DNA from: JACNLC01 sp964607375
Lineage (GTDB): Bacteria > Fidelibacterota > Marinisomatia > SCGC-AAA003-L08 > JACNLC01
Length of the DNA stretch: 41,986 bases
Assembly: GCA_964607375.1 (NCBI GenBank)
Contig: CAZSJY010000009.1
Coordinates: forward strand, 1-41,986
Direction: 5' to 3'
The translations under genes were made by a program, and so were the position numbers. Positions 9,104-18,081 of the stretch are shown here, one piece after another (the stretch's first letter is position 1; every line of letters begins with the position of its first letter). The notes under the pieces are model-generated. The model did no database searches and was not told the DNA's origin. It saw only the letters and a program-made list of their open reading frames with translations.

Positions 9104-9744
9104 TGGCACGAATAATTTCACCTTCATTATTAGCCGCGGATTTTTCTAACTTGAAAGAACAAATATCCGATGCAGAGAAAGCAGGAGCTAAACGATTCCA
9201 TTTAGATGTGATGGACGGACATTTTGTTCCCAACATCACTTTTGGTCCATTTATTGTAGAGGCTATCAGAAAATTAACAAACGCACATCTCGAAACTCAT
9301 TTAATGATTGAAAAACCTCACAAGTATTTGGATAGTTTTATATCAGCTGGATCTGATACTGTTATCATCCACTATGAAGCTAGCGAAGATATCATTCGTG
9401 ATGTCAACAAAGTTAAATCAAAGGGAGTTAAAGCTGGTTTAGCTTTTAATCCTGATACATCAGTCGATAAGATTTTACCTTTTATAGATAATCTAGATTA
9501 TATTTTAGTAATGTCAGTATTTCCAGGATTTGGTGGACAGGATTTCACTAAATCCACATTGAATTCAATGAAAATATTGTCTGCCAAAAAGAACAGGAAA
9601 TATCTAGTTGGTGTTGACGGTGGAGCAAATCTAAAAACAATCCAAAAGATTTATGATACTGGAATAGATATTAGTATCGTAGGCAGTGGCTTGTATTCTG
9701 CTGAAGACCTTAGCAAGAGGTTTTCGGAATTAATGAATGCATAA
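9103..9744 (+). CDS. rpe: Ribulose-phosphate 3-epimerase
   Basis: The 213-residue TIM-barrel enzyme interconverts ribulose 5-phosphate and xylulose 5-phosphate in the pentose phosphate pathway. Signature stretches are SPSLLAADFSNL near the N-terminus, HLDVMDGHFVPNITFGP with the catalytic Asp, LVMSVFPGFGGQ, and VDGGAN near the C-terminus. Full length for the family. Its ATG shares one base with the PASTA-gene stop (TAATG) and its 3' end overlaps the next gene by 8 bp. Confidence 0.96.
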   Translation: MARIISPSLLAADFSNLKEQISDAEKAGAKRFHLDVMDGHFVPNITFGPFIVEAIRKLTNAHLETHLMIEKPHKYLDSFISAGSDTVIIHYEASEDIIRDVNKVKSKGVKAGLAFNPDTSVDKILPFIDNLDYILVMSVFPGFGGQDFTKSTLNSMKILSAKKNRKYLVGVDGGANLKTIQKIYDTGIDISIVGSGLYSAEDLSKRFSELMNA

Positions 9745-10324
9745 TTTCTCTTATAACAGGGAAGTTAAACGGAAGATTTTCCACTTATCGTCTTGCGTAT
9801 TAGGAATATCGTTGATATTGTTCGGTAGAGATATAGTATTGCCAATAACAATCTTTCTTACAATTATCGCGTTTCTGATTGACGGTCTTCGTAATAGAAA
9901 TAATATAATCCGAGGATTATATAATAAATCATTCAATGTTATGACTCGTCCAGAAGAATTAACCAAATTTACAGGAGCTACTTGGTTGTTGTTTAGTGCC
10001 AGCATTACAATTTTGGTATTTAATGAAATTCCTGCGGCAACTGGACTGCTATTTTTGAGCTTTGGAGATTCAATTTCTGCACTTATTGGTAGGAAATTCG
10101 GAAAAACAAAAATCGGAAATAAATCTTTAGAAGGTAGTATTTCATTTTTCTTGTCATGTGTAGTTGTCGCTTTTTTTATTCCAGGACTTAATGTTTGGAT
10201 AGGAATTATTTCTGCTTTTTTTGCAGCAATTATTGAGTTAGTAGGGATTCATAAATTGAATGATAATCTAACAATTCCGATTGCAACTGCATTAATTGTT
10301 CAAATACTTGGAGGACTAATTTGA
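9737..10324 (+). CDS. CTP-dependent lipid kinase/cytidylyltransferase-like membrane protein (SEC59/DGK1/VTE5 family)
   Basis: A 195-residue integral membrane protein with about six helices. It starts with a basic VKRKIFHLSS segment and carries the family motif SFGDSISALIGRKFGKTK followed by NKSLEGSISFF, as in dolichol kinase, phytol kinase and CTP-dependent diacylglycerol kinases. Substrate cannot be deduced; a polyprenol, phytol-like alcohol or diacylglycerol are possible. It overlaps both rpe and the BatA-like gene, so it is part of the operon. Confidence 0.8.
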   Translation: MHNFSYNREVKRKIFHLSSCVLGISLILFGRDIVLPITIFLTIIAFLIDGLRNRNNIIRGLYNKSFNVMTRPEELTKFTGATWLLFSASITILVFNEIPAATGLLFLSFGDSISALIGRKFGKTKIGNKSLEGSISFFLSCVVVAFFIPGLNVWIGIISAFFAAIIELVGIHKLNDNLTIPIATALIVQILGGLI

Positions 10325-12345
10325 GTTTTCTCTCTCCACTTTTTATGTGGTTAATACCACTTGTAAGTATTCCTCTAATTATTCATATTTTAAGTAGAAG
10401 AAGGATAAAGATAGTTGAATTTAGTTCCATTCAATTTTTAAAGAAAATGGAACACGAATCAATTAAAAAGCTACAAATTATTCAGATACTTTTATTGATA
10501 ATTAGAACTTTGATGATACTCTCAATTGTTATGATGATTTCTCGCCCAGTTTATAAAGGTGTATTTTCTGATTGGGTTAATGATCCATCATCAACATTTT
10601 CAGCAATAGTAATTGATGATACTTTTTCCAATACAGGAGAATATGAATTTATCTCTCGTCAAGAGACATCAGAAAAATTACTAAACACAGTATTATCAAA
10701 TATTGAGTATGAATCACATGTATCAATCTCTACTTTGAGTAAGGGCGAAGTTTACAATGGGCTAAAATCTGAATTCACAAAATCATCACAACTCATTTCA
10801 AATGGATATTCAAGCGGGGCATTCATTGAGCTATTTGCCAATTTTGAACAAAACATTGATAGAGAATATGCTAACAAGGAATTATTTATTATTTCTGACG
10901 CACAAGAATCGAATTTTCAATCAAAGAATGGCGAAGTTTCTTTTGAAGAGTGGAATGTCTATTTCTACAAGTATCCCAAATTACAAGCCAACTTGAGCAT
11001 TGATAATGTAGAAGTTGTTAATGACATTCCTCTAACAAATTCACCAATTGATATTCAAGTATCAGTAGTAAACAATGGAACTGTTGATGCACAAAATGTC
11101 CTTCTTCAATTAATTATTGAAGATATAAATGTTGGACAGCAAGTTATTTCACTTAAAGCTGGAAAGACTGGCATTTTTAACTTCACAACCGCTTTTTCAT
11201 ATCCAGGAATATTTAATGGATTTGCTGAAATATCCAAAGACAATAGGGAGGAGGATAACAAATATTATTTCAATATTAACTTACCCAAAATCCTCAATAT
11301 TTCAATTATTGGTGAGAGATCTGAGAATTTACTGTTTGTTAAAACTCCATTAAATACTCTCAATCAAGATTCTACAATGTTAAATGTTAAGCTATACACT
11401 AGAGCAAATTTTGGAAGTGTTGATTTAAGAAATCAGAATGTTGTAGTAATTAACGGTCTTAATAATATACCAACTCAGTTGTCTAATAAGTTGTTAAACT
11501 TTCTCAAACAAGATGGACACCTTATCTTATTTCCTGATATATACGAATCTACTATGATAAACCTTCAGTCTTTGGGTATAAAAGATAATTCAAATCCAAT
11601 AATTGAATATACTAATGATGAGTTTCAGTTGATAGAACAAAACTCAGTAAATATAAAATCTATCAAAAAATTGTTTAATGTAAATGAAGGTTCTATAATT
11701 AAAATATTCAAATATTTACCATTGTTGGATGAAAACAATCACCAAATGCAATTGAAAAATTCAGATTCTGTATGGAATCGATACAACTGGCAAAGTGGAA
11801 CTATTGATTTGTTTGGATTTGCCTTGGATTTGGAATGGACGAATTTTCCGTTAAAGGGAGCATACATTCCTTTTTGGCATACTTTAATCTACTCAACAGT
11901 TTCATCTAAGATTGATAAATATTTTACGGCTGGAGAAAATTGGATTGTTAAAGTACCATATTATACCTCTAATAACAGGAATTTTGAGCATGTTTCATCT
12001 TCTGGTGATAGGTTTATATTAAGTTTAAACACCAACAATACAGTTTCTACGAGAAAACTGGAGTCAATAGGATTTCATCAGTTAACTTCTAATGGAAACA
12101 GCATTGCCGAAATAGCTGTTAATATTCCAAATTCAGAAATTGAATCTTTAACAATGAGTGATAATGAAATTTCTAAATATTTCGAAGAAAAAGTCTTGAT
12201 AACTTCAAACCACGATGAATTTTCTAGTTTGATAAAGTCAGGAAGACTCGGTATAGAACTTTGGAGATGGTTTTTGATAGTGCTTTGTGCTTTAATAGTT
12301 TTTGAAATGATTTTATCTAATCTAAAAAGATTTAAGAATGCCTGA
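10321..12345 (+). CDS. BatA-type membrane protein with large periplasmic region
   Basis: The 674-residue protein begins with the BatA N-terminal membrane domain (FLSPLFMWLIPLVSIPLIIH, then a basic SRRRIKIVEFSSIQFLKKME loop and a second helix at about 57-80). A long extracytoplasmic region follows with a degenerate vWA-like start (IDDTFSNTGEYE, where a MIDAS DxSxS motif is not intact), a CARDB-like Ig-fold (about 235-310), and a second alpha/beta domain (about 340-430, VVINGLNNIP). A C-terminal helix (about 640-662) is followed by a short basic tail. In Bacteroidota such proteins usually sit with MoxR ATPase and DUF58 genes; here they are absent. TTG start inside the preceding stop (TTGA). Confidence 0.75.
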   Translation: MSFLSPLFMWLIPLVSIPLIIHILSRRRIKIVEFSSIQFLKKMEHESIKKLQIIQILLLIIRTLMILSIVMMISRPVYKGVFSDWVNDPSSTFSAIVIDDTFSNTGEYEFISRQETSEKLLNTVLSNIEYESHVSISTLSKGEVYNGLKSEFTKSSQLISNGYSSGAFIELFANFEQNIDREYANKELFIISDAQESNFQSKNGEVSFEEWNVYFYKYPKLQANLSIDNVEVVNDIPLTNSPIDIQVSVVNNGTVDAQNVLLQLIIEDINVGQQVISLKAGKTGIFNFTTAFSYPGIFNGFAEISKDNREEDNKYYFNINLPKILNISIIGERSENLLFVKTPLNTLNQDSTMLNVKLYTRANFGSVDLRNQNVVVINGLNNIPTQLSNKLLNFLKQDGHLILFPDIYESTMINLQSLGIKDNSNPIIEYTNDEFQLIEQNSVNIKSIKKLFNVNEGSIIKIFKYLPLLDENNHQMQLKNSDSVWNRYNWQSGTIDLFGFALDLEWTNFPLKGAYIPFWHTLIYSTVSSKIDKYFTAGENWIVKVPYYTSNNRNFEHVSSSGDRFILSLNTNNTVSTRKLESIGFHQLTSNGNSIAEIAVNIPNSEIESLTMSDNEISKYFEEKVLITSNHDEFSSLIKSGRLGIELWRWFLIVLCALIVFEMILSNLKRFKNA

Positions 12346-13615
12346 TAAAAAAGAAAAAACAATCCTTATTGGATTAGTTTTACAAGAAAATGCTAGATTT
12401 GAAATTGATGAGCAATTAAATGAATTGCAACTATTGGCAGAAACAGCAGGTGCTGAAACTGTAGATAGAATTATTCAACAAAGAACCAAAATTGATCCTG
12501 CAACTTATATCGGGAAAGGGAAAATTGAATCTGCAATTAATCAAGCTAAAGAACTTGAATGTAATTTAATTATTTTTAATGACGAAATATCACCAACTCA
12601 AATCAAGAATGTCCAAAATATAGCTGGAGAAGACTTAAAAGTACTAGACCGCACAGGTTTAATTTTAGATATTTTTAAAAAACACGCAAAGACTCGGGAA
12701 GCAAAAACCCAAGTGGAACTCGCACATCTTCAGTATATGTTACCACGTCTAACTCGCCAATGGACACATTTGGAACGCCAAATGGGAGGAATAGGAACTA
12801 CAGGTGGACCTGGAGAGACTCAAATTGAAATTGATAGACGGTTGATTAGGAATCAAATCTCAAAATTAAAAAAGGACCTTGAGAAAATTGAAAAACAACG
12901 GAATACGCAAAGTGATAATCGCAAAAGTGCTTTTAATGTTTCTTTAGTTGGTTATACTAATGCTGGAAAATCTACTTTAATGAATGCTTTAACCGATGCA
13001 GATGTTTATGTGGAGGATCAATTGTTTGCAACTCTAGATACTACTACAAGAAAAATGAAATTCGAATCGTCAAAAAACAATAACATCTTGTTAAGTGATA
13101 CGGTTGGGTTAATTCGTAAACTTCCACACGACTTAGTAGCATCTTTCAGGTCTACATTGGCTGAAGTGAGTAAAGCGGATTTTATATTAAAAGTGATAGA
13201 TGCTTCTTGCACCACAATAAGTGAACATTTGGTAACTATCGATAGCGTTTTATCATCTTTGGACTCAAACGATATTCCATCTCAAATTATACTTAATAAG
13301 ATGGATTTAATTCAAGATGCCGGTATAATAAGAGGATTAAAGTCCAGGTTTCCAGATGCTATAATGGTTTCTGCTAAAAATCGTCTAAAACTAGACCAAA
13401 TACAACGAAATATTTCGAACGAAATTCAAAAGAAATTTCAAAAACAAGTTATCAACATTCCTTACTCAAAGAGTGGAATACTAGATAATATTTACTCAAC
13501 GCTTGAAGTGTTATCGAGAGATGATAACGAAGAAAACATAAGTGTAACTGTATTTGGCAGGGAAGCTGATTTAAATTCTATTATTGCAAAATTAAAGAAT
13601 TTAAAGAATCCGTAA
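12338..13615 (+). CDS. hflX: GTPase HflX, ribosome-splitting factor
   Basis: The 425-residue GTPase binds 50S subunits and splits stalled ribosomes in stress. The glycine-rich linker GIGTTGGPGETQIEIDRR (151-168), P-loop GYTNAGKS (205-212), DTTTRK switch, DTVG (254-257) and NKMD (320-323) are all intact. The N-terminal HflX domain covers about 1-190. It overlaps the BatA-like gene by 8 bp and ends the operon; its TAA stop lies inside the left arm of the inverted-repeat element described separately. Confidence 0.95.
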   Translation: MPDKKEKTILIGLVLQENARFEIDEQLNELQLLAETAGAETVDRIIQQRTKIDPATYIGKGKIESAINQAKELECNLIIFNDEISPTQIKNVQNIAGEDLKVLDRTGLILDIFKKHAKTREAKTQVELAHLQYMLPRLTRQWTHLERQMGGIGTTGGPGETQIEIDRRLIRNQISKLKKDLEKIEKQRNTQSDNRKSAFNVSLVGYTNAGKSTLMNALTDADVYVEDQLFATLDTTTRKMKFESSKNNNILLSDTVGLIRKLPHDLVASFRSTLAEVSKADFILKVIDASCTTISEHLVTIDSVLSSLDSNDIPSQIILNKMDLIQDAGIIRGLKSRFPDAIMVSAKNRLKLDQIQRNISNEIQKKFQKQVINIPYSKSGILDNIYSTLEVLSRDDNEENISVTVFGREADLNSIIAKLKNLKNP

Positions 13616-13780
13616 GAAGCCAAGGTTCAGAAATCTTTGATTCTGATAATGTGGGAATTCGTCCTGAAATCGCAAGTTTCCTTCATCCCAAAAATTGAGA
13701 AAGGCCTGCTTTTGAAAACAGCAAATCAAAAACCCTCTAGTTTAATTTGAAAGTTCTGAACTTATAAACTTCTTACGGAT
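13608..13780. repeat. 173-bp inverted-repeat element after hflX (possible MITE-like or structured element)
   Basis: The ends form a perfect 12-bp inverted repeat (ATCCGTAAGAAG at 13608-13619, complement at 13769-13780), and just inside is a second perfect 8-bp pair (GTTCAGAA at 13625-13632 with TTCTGAAC at 13754-13761). Inside these, shorter self-complementary pieces are seen (TGGGA/TCCCA at 13652-13656/13686-13690, GAAA/TTTC). The interior keeps a 37-codon plus open frame without a start. The arm contains the hflX stop codon. An AT dinucleotide flanks both ends if the core is taken as CCGTAAGAAG. It may be a miniature repeat, or a folded 3' end acting as terminator between convergent genes. 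Confidence 0.6.
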
Positions 13781-13837
13781 ATTTTCAAAAAACACTAATC
13801 AAATTTACGAACTTCTCTGTTTTCTTCATAGAAGTAT

Positions 13838-15316
13838 CTAGGATGCATTCCATTTATCAATTACTGCTGTGCCAACGGCGTCGCCCCACACATTTACTGT
13901 AGTTCTGCATCTATCTAAAAACCAATCGATAATTAAAATGAGTGATATTCCTTCAATTGGTAGGTTGACAGCTTGAAGAACAATTACCATTGTAACTAGA
14001 CCTGCCTCAGGAATTCCAGCAGCACCAATTGCAGCGAGTGTTGCAGTTAGAAATATCACAACCATTTGTGCTGAGGTTAAATCAATTCCATAAATTTGAG
14101 CAATAAATATCGCAGCAACAGCTTCATATAATGCAGTTCCATCCATATTTATGGTTGCCCCAAGTGGTAAAACAAAACCAGCTGTTCTTTTGGTTACTTT
14201 GTTTTTTTCCACAGCACATTGCATAGTAACAGGTAGAGTTGCAGAACTAGAAGCAGTAGAAAATGCAGTAGATAGGGCAGAGGTCATATTCGAAGTAAAT
14301 CTCCATACTTTTTGTTTCCCAAAAAATAATAAGATAAGTGGTAGAGTTAATGCTCCATGAATGAGCAAGCCAATTATTACCGTGGATGCATATTTACTTA
14401 ACCAAACTAATTCTGGGATAAATTCAGTAAATCCACCAGCATTTCCTAATCTACCGGCAATTAAAGCTCCAATTCCAATAGGAGCCATTAGCATTAATAA
14501 ATGTATAATTTTCATAATCACTTCGTTTACACCTTTAAAAAAGGAAATAACTATTTTACCATTTGTACCGAGAGTTGTGAGCATTCCTCCAAATAGTAAA
14601 GAGAAAATTATAAGGGGAAGAACATCGTTTTCAACCATTGCTTTAAATAGATTTTGAGGAATTAATCCTGTTAATACATTCTTTAGAACAGCTTTAATAC
14701 TCGTTTCTTTGTTTTTAATTCTGTCGTTGATACCTAAATCTACAATGTATCCTGTACCAAAGTCCCTTGGAATTGCAGATTCGCCTTTTGAGTTTAACCA
14801 TTGAGTAACTATTACAGTATTATTTGAAGAAATTTGTTTAATTTCTCCGAAAATACTATCTTGATCAAACAATATAATCGTGAAATTATCATTATAGACT
14901 TTTTCAAACTTTCCATTAGATAAAGACAAAGTTTCATTAGAAATTAAATATTCAACATTATTTTTGATTTCGCCACCACGGAATATTATTCTATCGTTTT
15001 GAGAGTTTATATATCCAGGCTTAATCAGATTTACGAGAAATATACCTATAATTACAGATAATGCAGTTGTAGTCATATAGTAAATTATAGTATTACGACC
15101 AATTTGACCCAATTTACGGATATCTCCAAGTCCTGTGATACCAACAACTATTGAAGCCATAACAAGCGGTACAACTAACATTAATAGAGCTTTTATGAAT
15201 AATTCTCCAATAAAATATATTTCAATTCCAAAACTTGGGAAGAATCCACCAAATAAAAATCCAGCGATTATACCAATCAAAATACCAATTAACAATTTGT
15301 TTGAATTCGTTTTCAT
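13838..15316 (-). CDS. Dicarboxylate/amino acid:cation symporter (DAACS, GltP family) with enlarged loop
   Basis: A 492-residue sodium- or proton-coupled importer of glutamate/aspartate or C4-dicarboxylates. Family landmarks: LLMLVVPLVMASIVVGI in helix 2, the hairpin motif SSSATLPVT, the NMDGTALYEA motif of helix 7 and AIGAAGIPEAGLVTMV. Typical members have about 400-430 residues; the excess is in the loop between helices 3 and 4 (about 101-205), which here forms a polar, strand-rich segment predicted to be extracellular. The start has GAGG upstream and lies 12 bp after a 34-residue small ORF on the same strand. Substrate is not determinable from sequence. Confidence 0.9.
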   Translation of the reverse strand: MKTNSNKLLIGILIGIIAGFLFGGFFPSFGIEIYFIGELFIKALLMLVVPLVMASIVVGITGLGDIRKLGQIGRNTIIYYMTTTALSVIIGIFLVNLIKPGYINSQNDRIIFRGGEIKNNVEYLISNETLSLSNGKFEKVYNDNFTIILFDQDSIFGEIKQISSNNTVIVTQWLNSKGESAIPRDFGTGYIVDLGINDRIKNKETSIKAVLKNVLTGLIPQNLFKAMVENDVLPLIIFSLLFGGMLTTLGTNGKIVISFFKGVNEVIMKIIHLLMLMAPIGIGALIAGRLGNAGGFTEFIPELVWLSKYASTVIIGLLIHGALTLPLILLFFGKQKVWRFTSNMTSALSTAFSTASSSATLPVTMQCAVEKNKVTKRTAGFVLPLGATINMDGTALYEAVAAIFIAQIYGIDLTSAQMVVIFLTATLAAIGAAGIPEAGLVTMVIVLQAVNLPIEGISLILIIDWFLDRCRTTVNVWGDAVGTAVIDKWNAS

Positions 15317-15328
15317 ATAATACCTCAG

Positions 15329-15433
15329 CTATTTAAGTGAACAGAAGAAAATTGCTACAAAAACCATTATAAAGTCAGGCAATTGCAAGCCGATACTTGC
15401 TATGCCGATAATATGTATTATGTAAAGTAGCAT
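15329..15433 (-). CDS. Small hydrophobic membrane peptide (34 aa) upstream of the symporter
   Basis: An ORF of 34 codons begins with ATG at 15433, preceded by AAAGGTGA at suitable spacing, and ends at TAG 15331-15329, 12 bp before the symporter start. The peptide (MLLYIIHIIGIASIGLQLPD, then a second hydrophobic stretch FIMVFVAIFFCSLK) is almost entirely hydrophobic with one central PD and a C-terminal Lys, suggesting one or two membrane segments. It lies 17 bp after leuS. The position and ribosome binding site suggest a small accessory subunit of the transporter, in the way MetS accompanies MetP, or a leader peptide. No homologue is recognised. Confidence 0.55.
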   Translation of the reverse strand: MLLYIIHIIGIASIGLQLPDFIMVFVAIFFCSLK

Positions 15434-15450
15434 ATATTCACCTTTCTCAC

Positions 15451-17856
15451 CTATTTCACGACGATGTTAATTAATCGTCCTGGTACAACAATCTCTTTAA
15501 CTATATTCTTTCCTTCTAATTGAATTTTAATTTTTTCGGTAGATTTTGCAAAAACTAACATATCGTCTTTAGAAATTGATTTATCAACTTCTACAGCATC
15601 TCTGAGTTTGCCATTTACTTGAATTGCAATTTTCATCGTCTGTTTTTCGATAAACTTCTCGTTAAATTCAGGCCACTCTGATTCAAATATAGAGTTATTT
15701 CTTCCAGAATTGCTCCAAACTTCTTCTGCTAAATGTGGTGCAATTGGTGCAATTAACTGAATTAAAGTATCTCTTGAAGTCTTATTGATGTTATCTCTAT
15801 TAGAATGATGATTTACAAATTCCATTAACCTGCTAATTGCTGTGTTAAATTTCTTTTTTGATAAGTCATTTGTAACTTCTTTAATAGTATAATGTAAAAT
15901 CTGTTTATCTGAATTTGTAGATTTAATATCTGAAATTGGTAATTGCGTTAATCGCCATACTTTATTCAAAAATCTAAAAATCCCGGTAATTCCCTTATCA
16001 TTCCAATCTCCACCTTCGTCAAATGGTCCCATAAACATCAAATAAGCTCTGAATGTGTCCGAACCATACTTAGTTATAAATTCGTCAGGAGCAACGGTAT
16101 TTCCTTTAGATTTGGACATTTTAGTGCCATCTTTTGTAATTGTCCCTTGGTGATACAAATTCAAAAATGGTTCATCAAAATTTAGATATCCAGAATCGCG
16201 TAGAGCTTTTGTTATAAATCGGGCGTACAATAAGTGCATTGTTGCGTGTTCTGCCCCCCCAATATACTGATCTACCGGAAGCCATTCGAGTAGTTTCTCG
16301 TCGAACGGACCATCATCAAAATTTGCATTAGGATAACGCAAATAATACCAGGACGAACATACAAAGGTATCCATCGTGTCTGGGTCTCTCTTGGCTTTTC
16401 CGCCACATTCTGGACATTCAACTTGCATAAACTTTTGATGTTTGGCAAGTGGAGATACATCCTCCCCGTATGTTTCAGACAATTCGATATCGGACGGAAG
16501 TGAAACTGGTAAATCCTTTTCGGGAATTGGTACTGTTCCACACTTATTACAATGGACTATAGGTATTGGAGCACCCCAATATCGTTGTCGGCTAATCAAC
16601 CAATCGTGTAATTTATATTGAGTTTTCTTTCCGCCAATTTTTAATTCTGACAATTTGGAATTAACGAGTTTTATAACTTCTTTTGATGGTTTACCTGAAT
16701 ATTCACCAGAATTAACCGAGATTCCATATTCTGAATAACATTGTTTATTTCCAAAAAGTTTTCCATTAGGAGATACTACTTCAATAACAGGTAAGCCAAA
16801 TTTAGTTGCAAATTCAAAATCTCTTTCATCTCCTGAAGGAACAGCCATTATTGCCCCAGCTCCATAGGATGCAACGACATAATCTCCAATCCAAATAGGA
16901 ATTTCTTTGTCGTTTAATGGATTTATCGCATAAGCACCAGTAAACACTCCCGTTTTCTCTCTGTCTGTTGCTGTTCGTTCAATTTCAGATTTTGATTTTG
17001 TATTCTGAATATATGAATTAACATAATCTTTGAACTTATCTGTAGTAATCTCTTGAACAAATTCATGTTCAGGAGCTAAAACTATATAAGTAACTCCAAA
17101 AATAGTATCCGAACGAGTTGTAAAGACTTCAATTTCTTTTTTGTGATTATTAACTTTGAATTTTATGCTAGAACCTACACTTTTGCCAATCCAATGTTTT
17201 TGCATATGTTTAGTTCTATTCGGCCAATCTAAATTATCTAATTTTTGAAGTAGTTCTTCAGCGTAAACGGTTATTTTAAAAAACCATTGTTTCAACCATT
17301 TCTTTGAGACCTCTGTCCCACAACGTTCACACTTCTCTTCTTTTACTTGTTCATTAGCTAAGACAGTTACACAACTTGGACACCAATTCACTGGTGCTTT
17401 TTTCTGATATGCCAATCCTTTTTCATATAATTTAAGAAATAACCATTGTGTCCATTTGTAATATTCGGGTGAACTTGTATTGATTTCATTATTCCAATCG
17501 TACATAGCACCAATTTTCTTGAGTTGCTTGCGCATTGTAGCAATATTGGTTGCTGTACTTTTAGCAGGATGAACACCATGTTTAATAGCATAATTCTCTG
17601 CGGGCAGTCCAAATGCATCAAAACCCTGAGGTTGAAAAATATTGTATCCACGCATTTTCATAAATCGAGCATAAGTATCAGCTGGACCGTAATTATACCA
17701 ATGTCCTATATGCAGTTTATCACCTGAGGGGTAACTGAACATAGTTAGATTATAGAACTTCTTTTCTATATTTGTAAAGTCTGGATGACCAACATTCTTT
17801 TCTTCCCAGATATTTTGCCATTTTTCTTCGATTTTTTGAAATGGATAATAACTCAT
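15451..17856 (-). CDS. leuS: Leucyl-tRNA synthetase
   Basis: The 801-residue class I synthetase charges tRNA-Leu. HIGH motif at 49-52 (PSGDKLHIGHW), KMSKSKGN in the C-terminal half, a zinc-ribbon-like CPSC...CERC pair after the N-terminal catalytic half, and a CP1 editing domain with TTRSDTIFGVTY and GAIMAVPSGDERDFEF. The second cysteine set (CNKC...CPEC) is in the region after the editing domain. The anticodon-binding region and the C-terminal domain (ending VVPGRLINIVVK) are complete, so the enzyme is full length for a compact bacterial LeuRS (E. coli 860). The ATG is followed by SYYPFQKIEEKWQNIW, as in homologues. Confidence 0.97.
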   Translation of the reverse strand: MSYYPFQKIEEKWQNIWEEKNVGHPDFTNIEKKFYNLTMFSYPSGDKLHIGHWYNYGPADTYARFMKMRGYNIFQPQGFDAFGLPAENYAIKHGVHPAKSTATNIATMRKQLKKIGAMYDWNNEINTSSPEYYKWTQWLFLKLYEKGLAYQKKAPVNWCPSCVTVLANEQVKEEKCERCGTEVSKKWLKQWFFKITVYAEELLQKLDNLDWPNRTKHMQKHWIGKSVGSSIKFKVNNHKKEIEVFTTRSDTIFGVTYIVLAPEHEFVQEITTDKFKDYVNSYIQNTKSKSEIERTATDREKTGVFTGAYAINPLNDKEIPIWIGDYVVASYGAGAIMAVPSGDERDFEFATKFGLPVIEVVSPNGKLFGNKQCYSEYGISVNSGEYSGKPSKEVIKLVNSKLSELKIGGKKTQYKLHDWLISRQRYWGAPIPIVHCNKCGTVPIPEKDLPVSLPSDIELSETYGEDVSPLAKHQKFMQVECPECGGKAKRDPDTMDTFVCSSWYYLRYPNANFDDGPFDEKLLEWLPVDQYIGGAEHATMHLLYARFITKALRDSGYLNFDEPFLNLYHQGTITKDGTKMSKSKGNTVAPDEFITKYGSDTFRAYLMFMGPFDEGGDWNDKGITGIFRFLNKVWRLTQLPISDIKSTNSDKQILHYTIKEVTNDLSKKKFNTAISRLMEFVNHHSNRDNINKTSRDTLIQLIAPIAPHLAEEVWSNSGRNNSIFESEWPEFNEKFIEKQTMKIAIQVNGKLRDAVEVDKSISKDDMLVFAKSTEKIKIQLEGKNIVKEIVVPGRLINIVVK

Positions 17857-18081
17857 CTTTTTACCTAATAATATTTTGATTGAAAAACATAATGAAATTT
17901 ATTGCATATATTGTATAATTTCTAAAGTTTGATTTTATATATTTTATTAGTATTTGGACAATTACATAAAGAAATTAACTGACCTCTGTTATACACTAAA
18001 GGTTATAACAGAAGCAAAATACAAGCTTCATTTTTACTAAAAGTACTTTTACATCGGCTGAAAGTAGAAGGATTAGATAAT

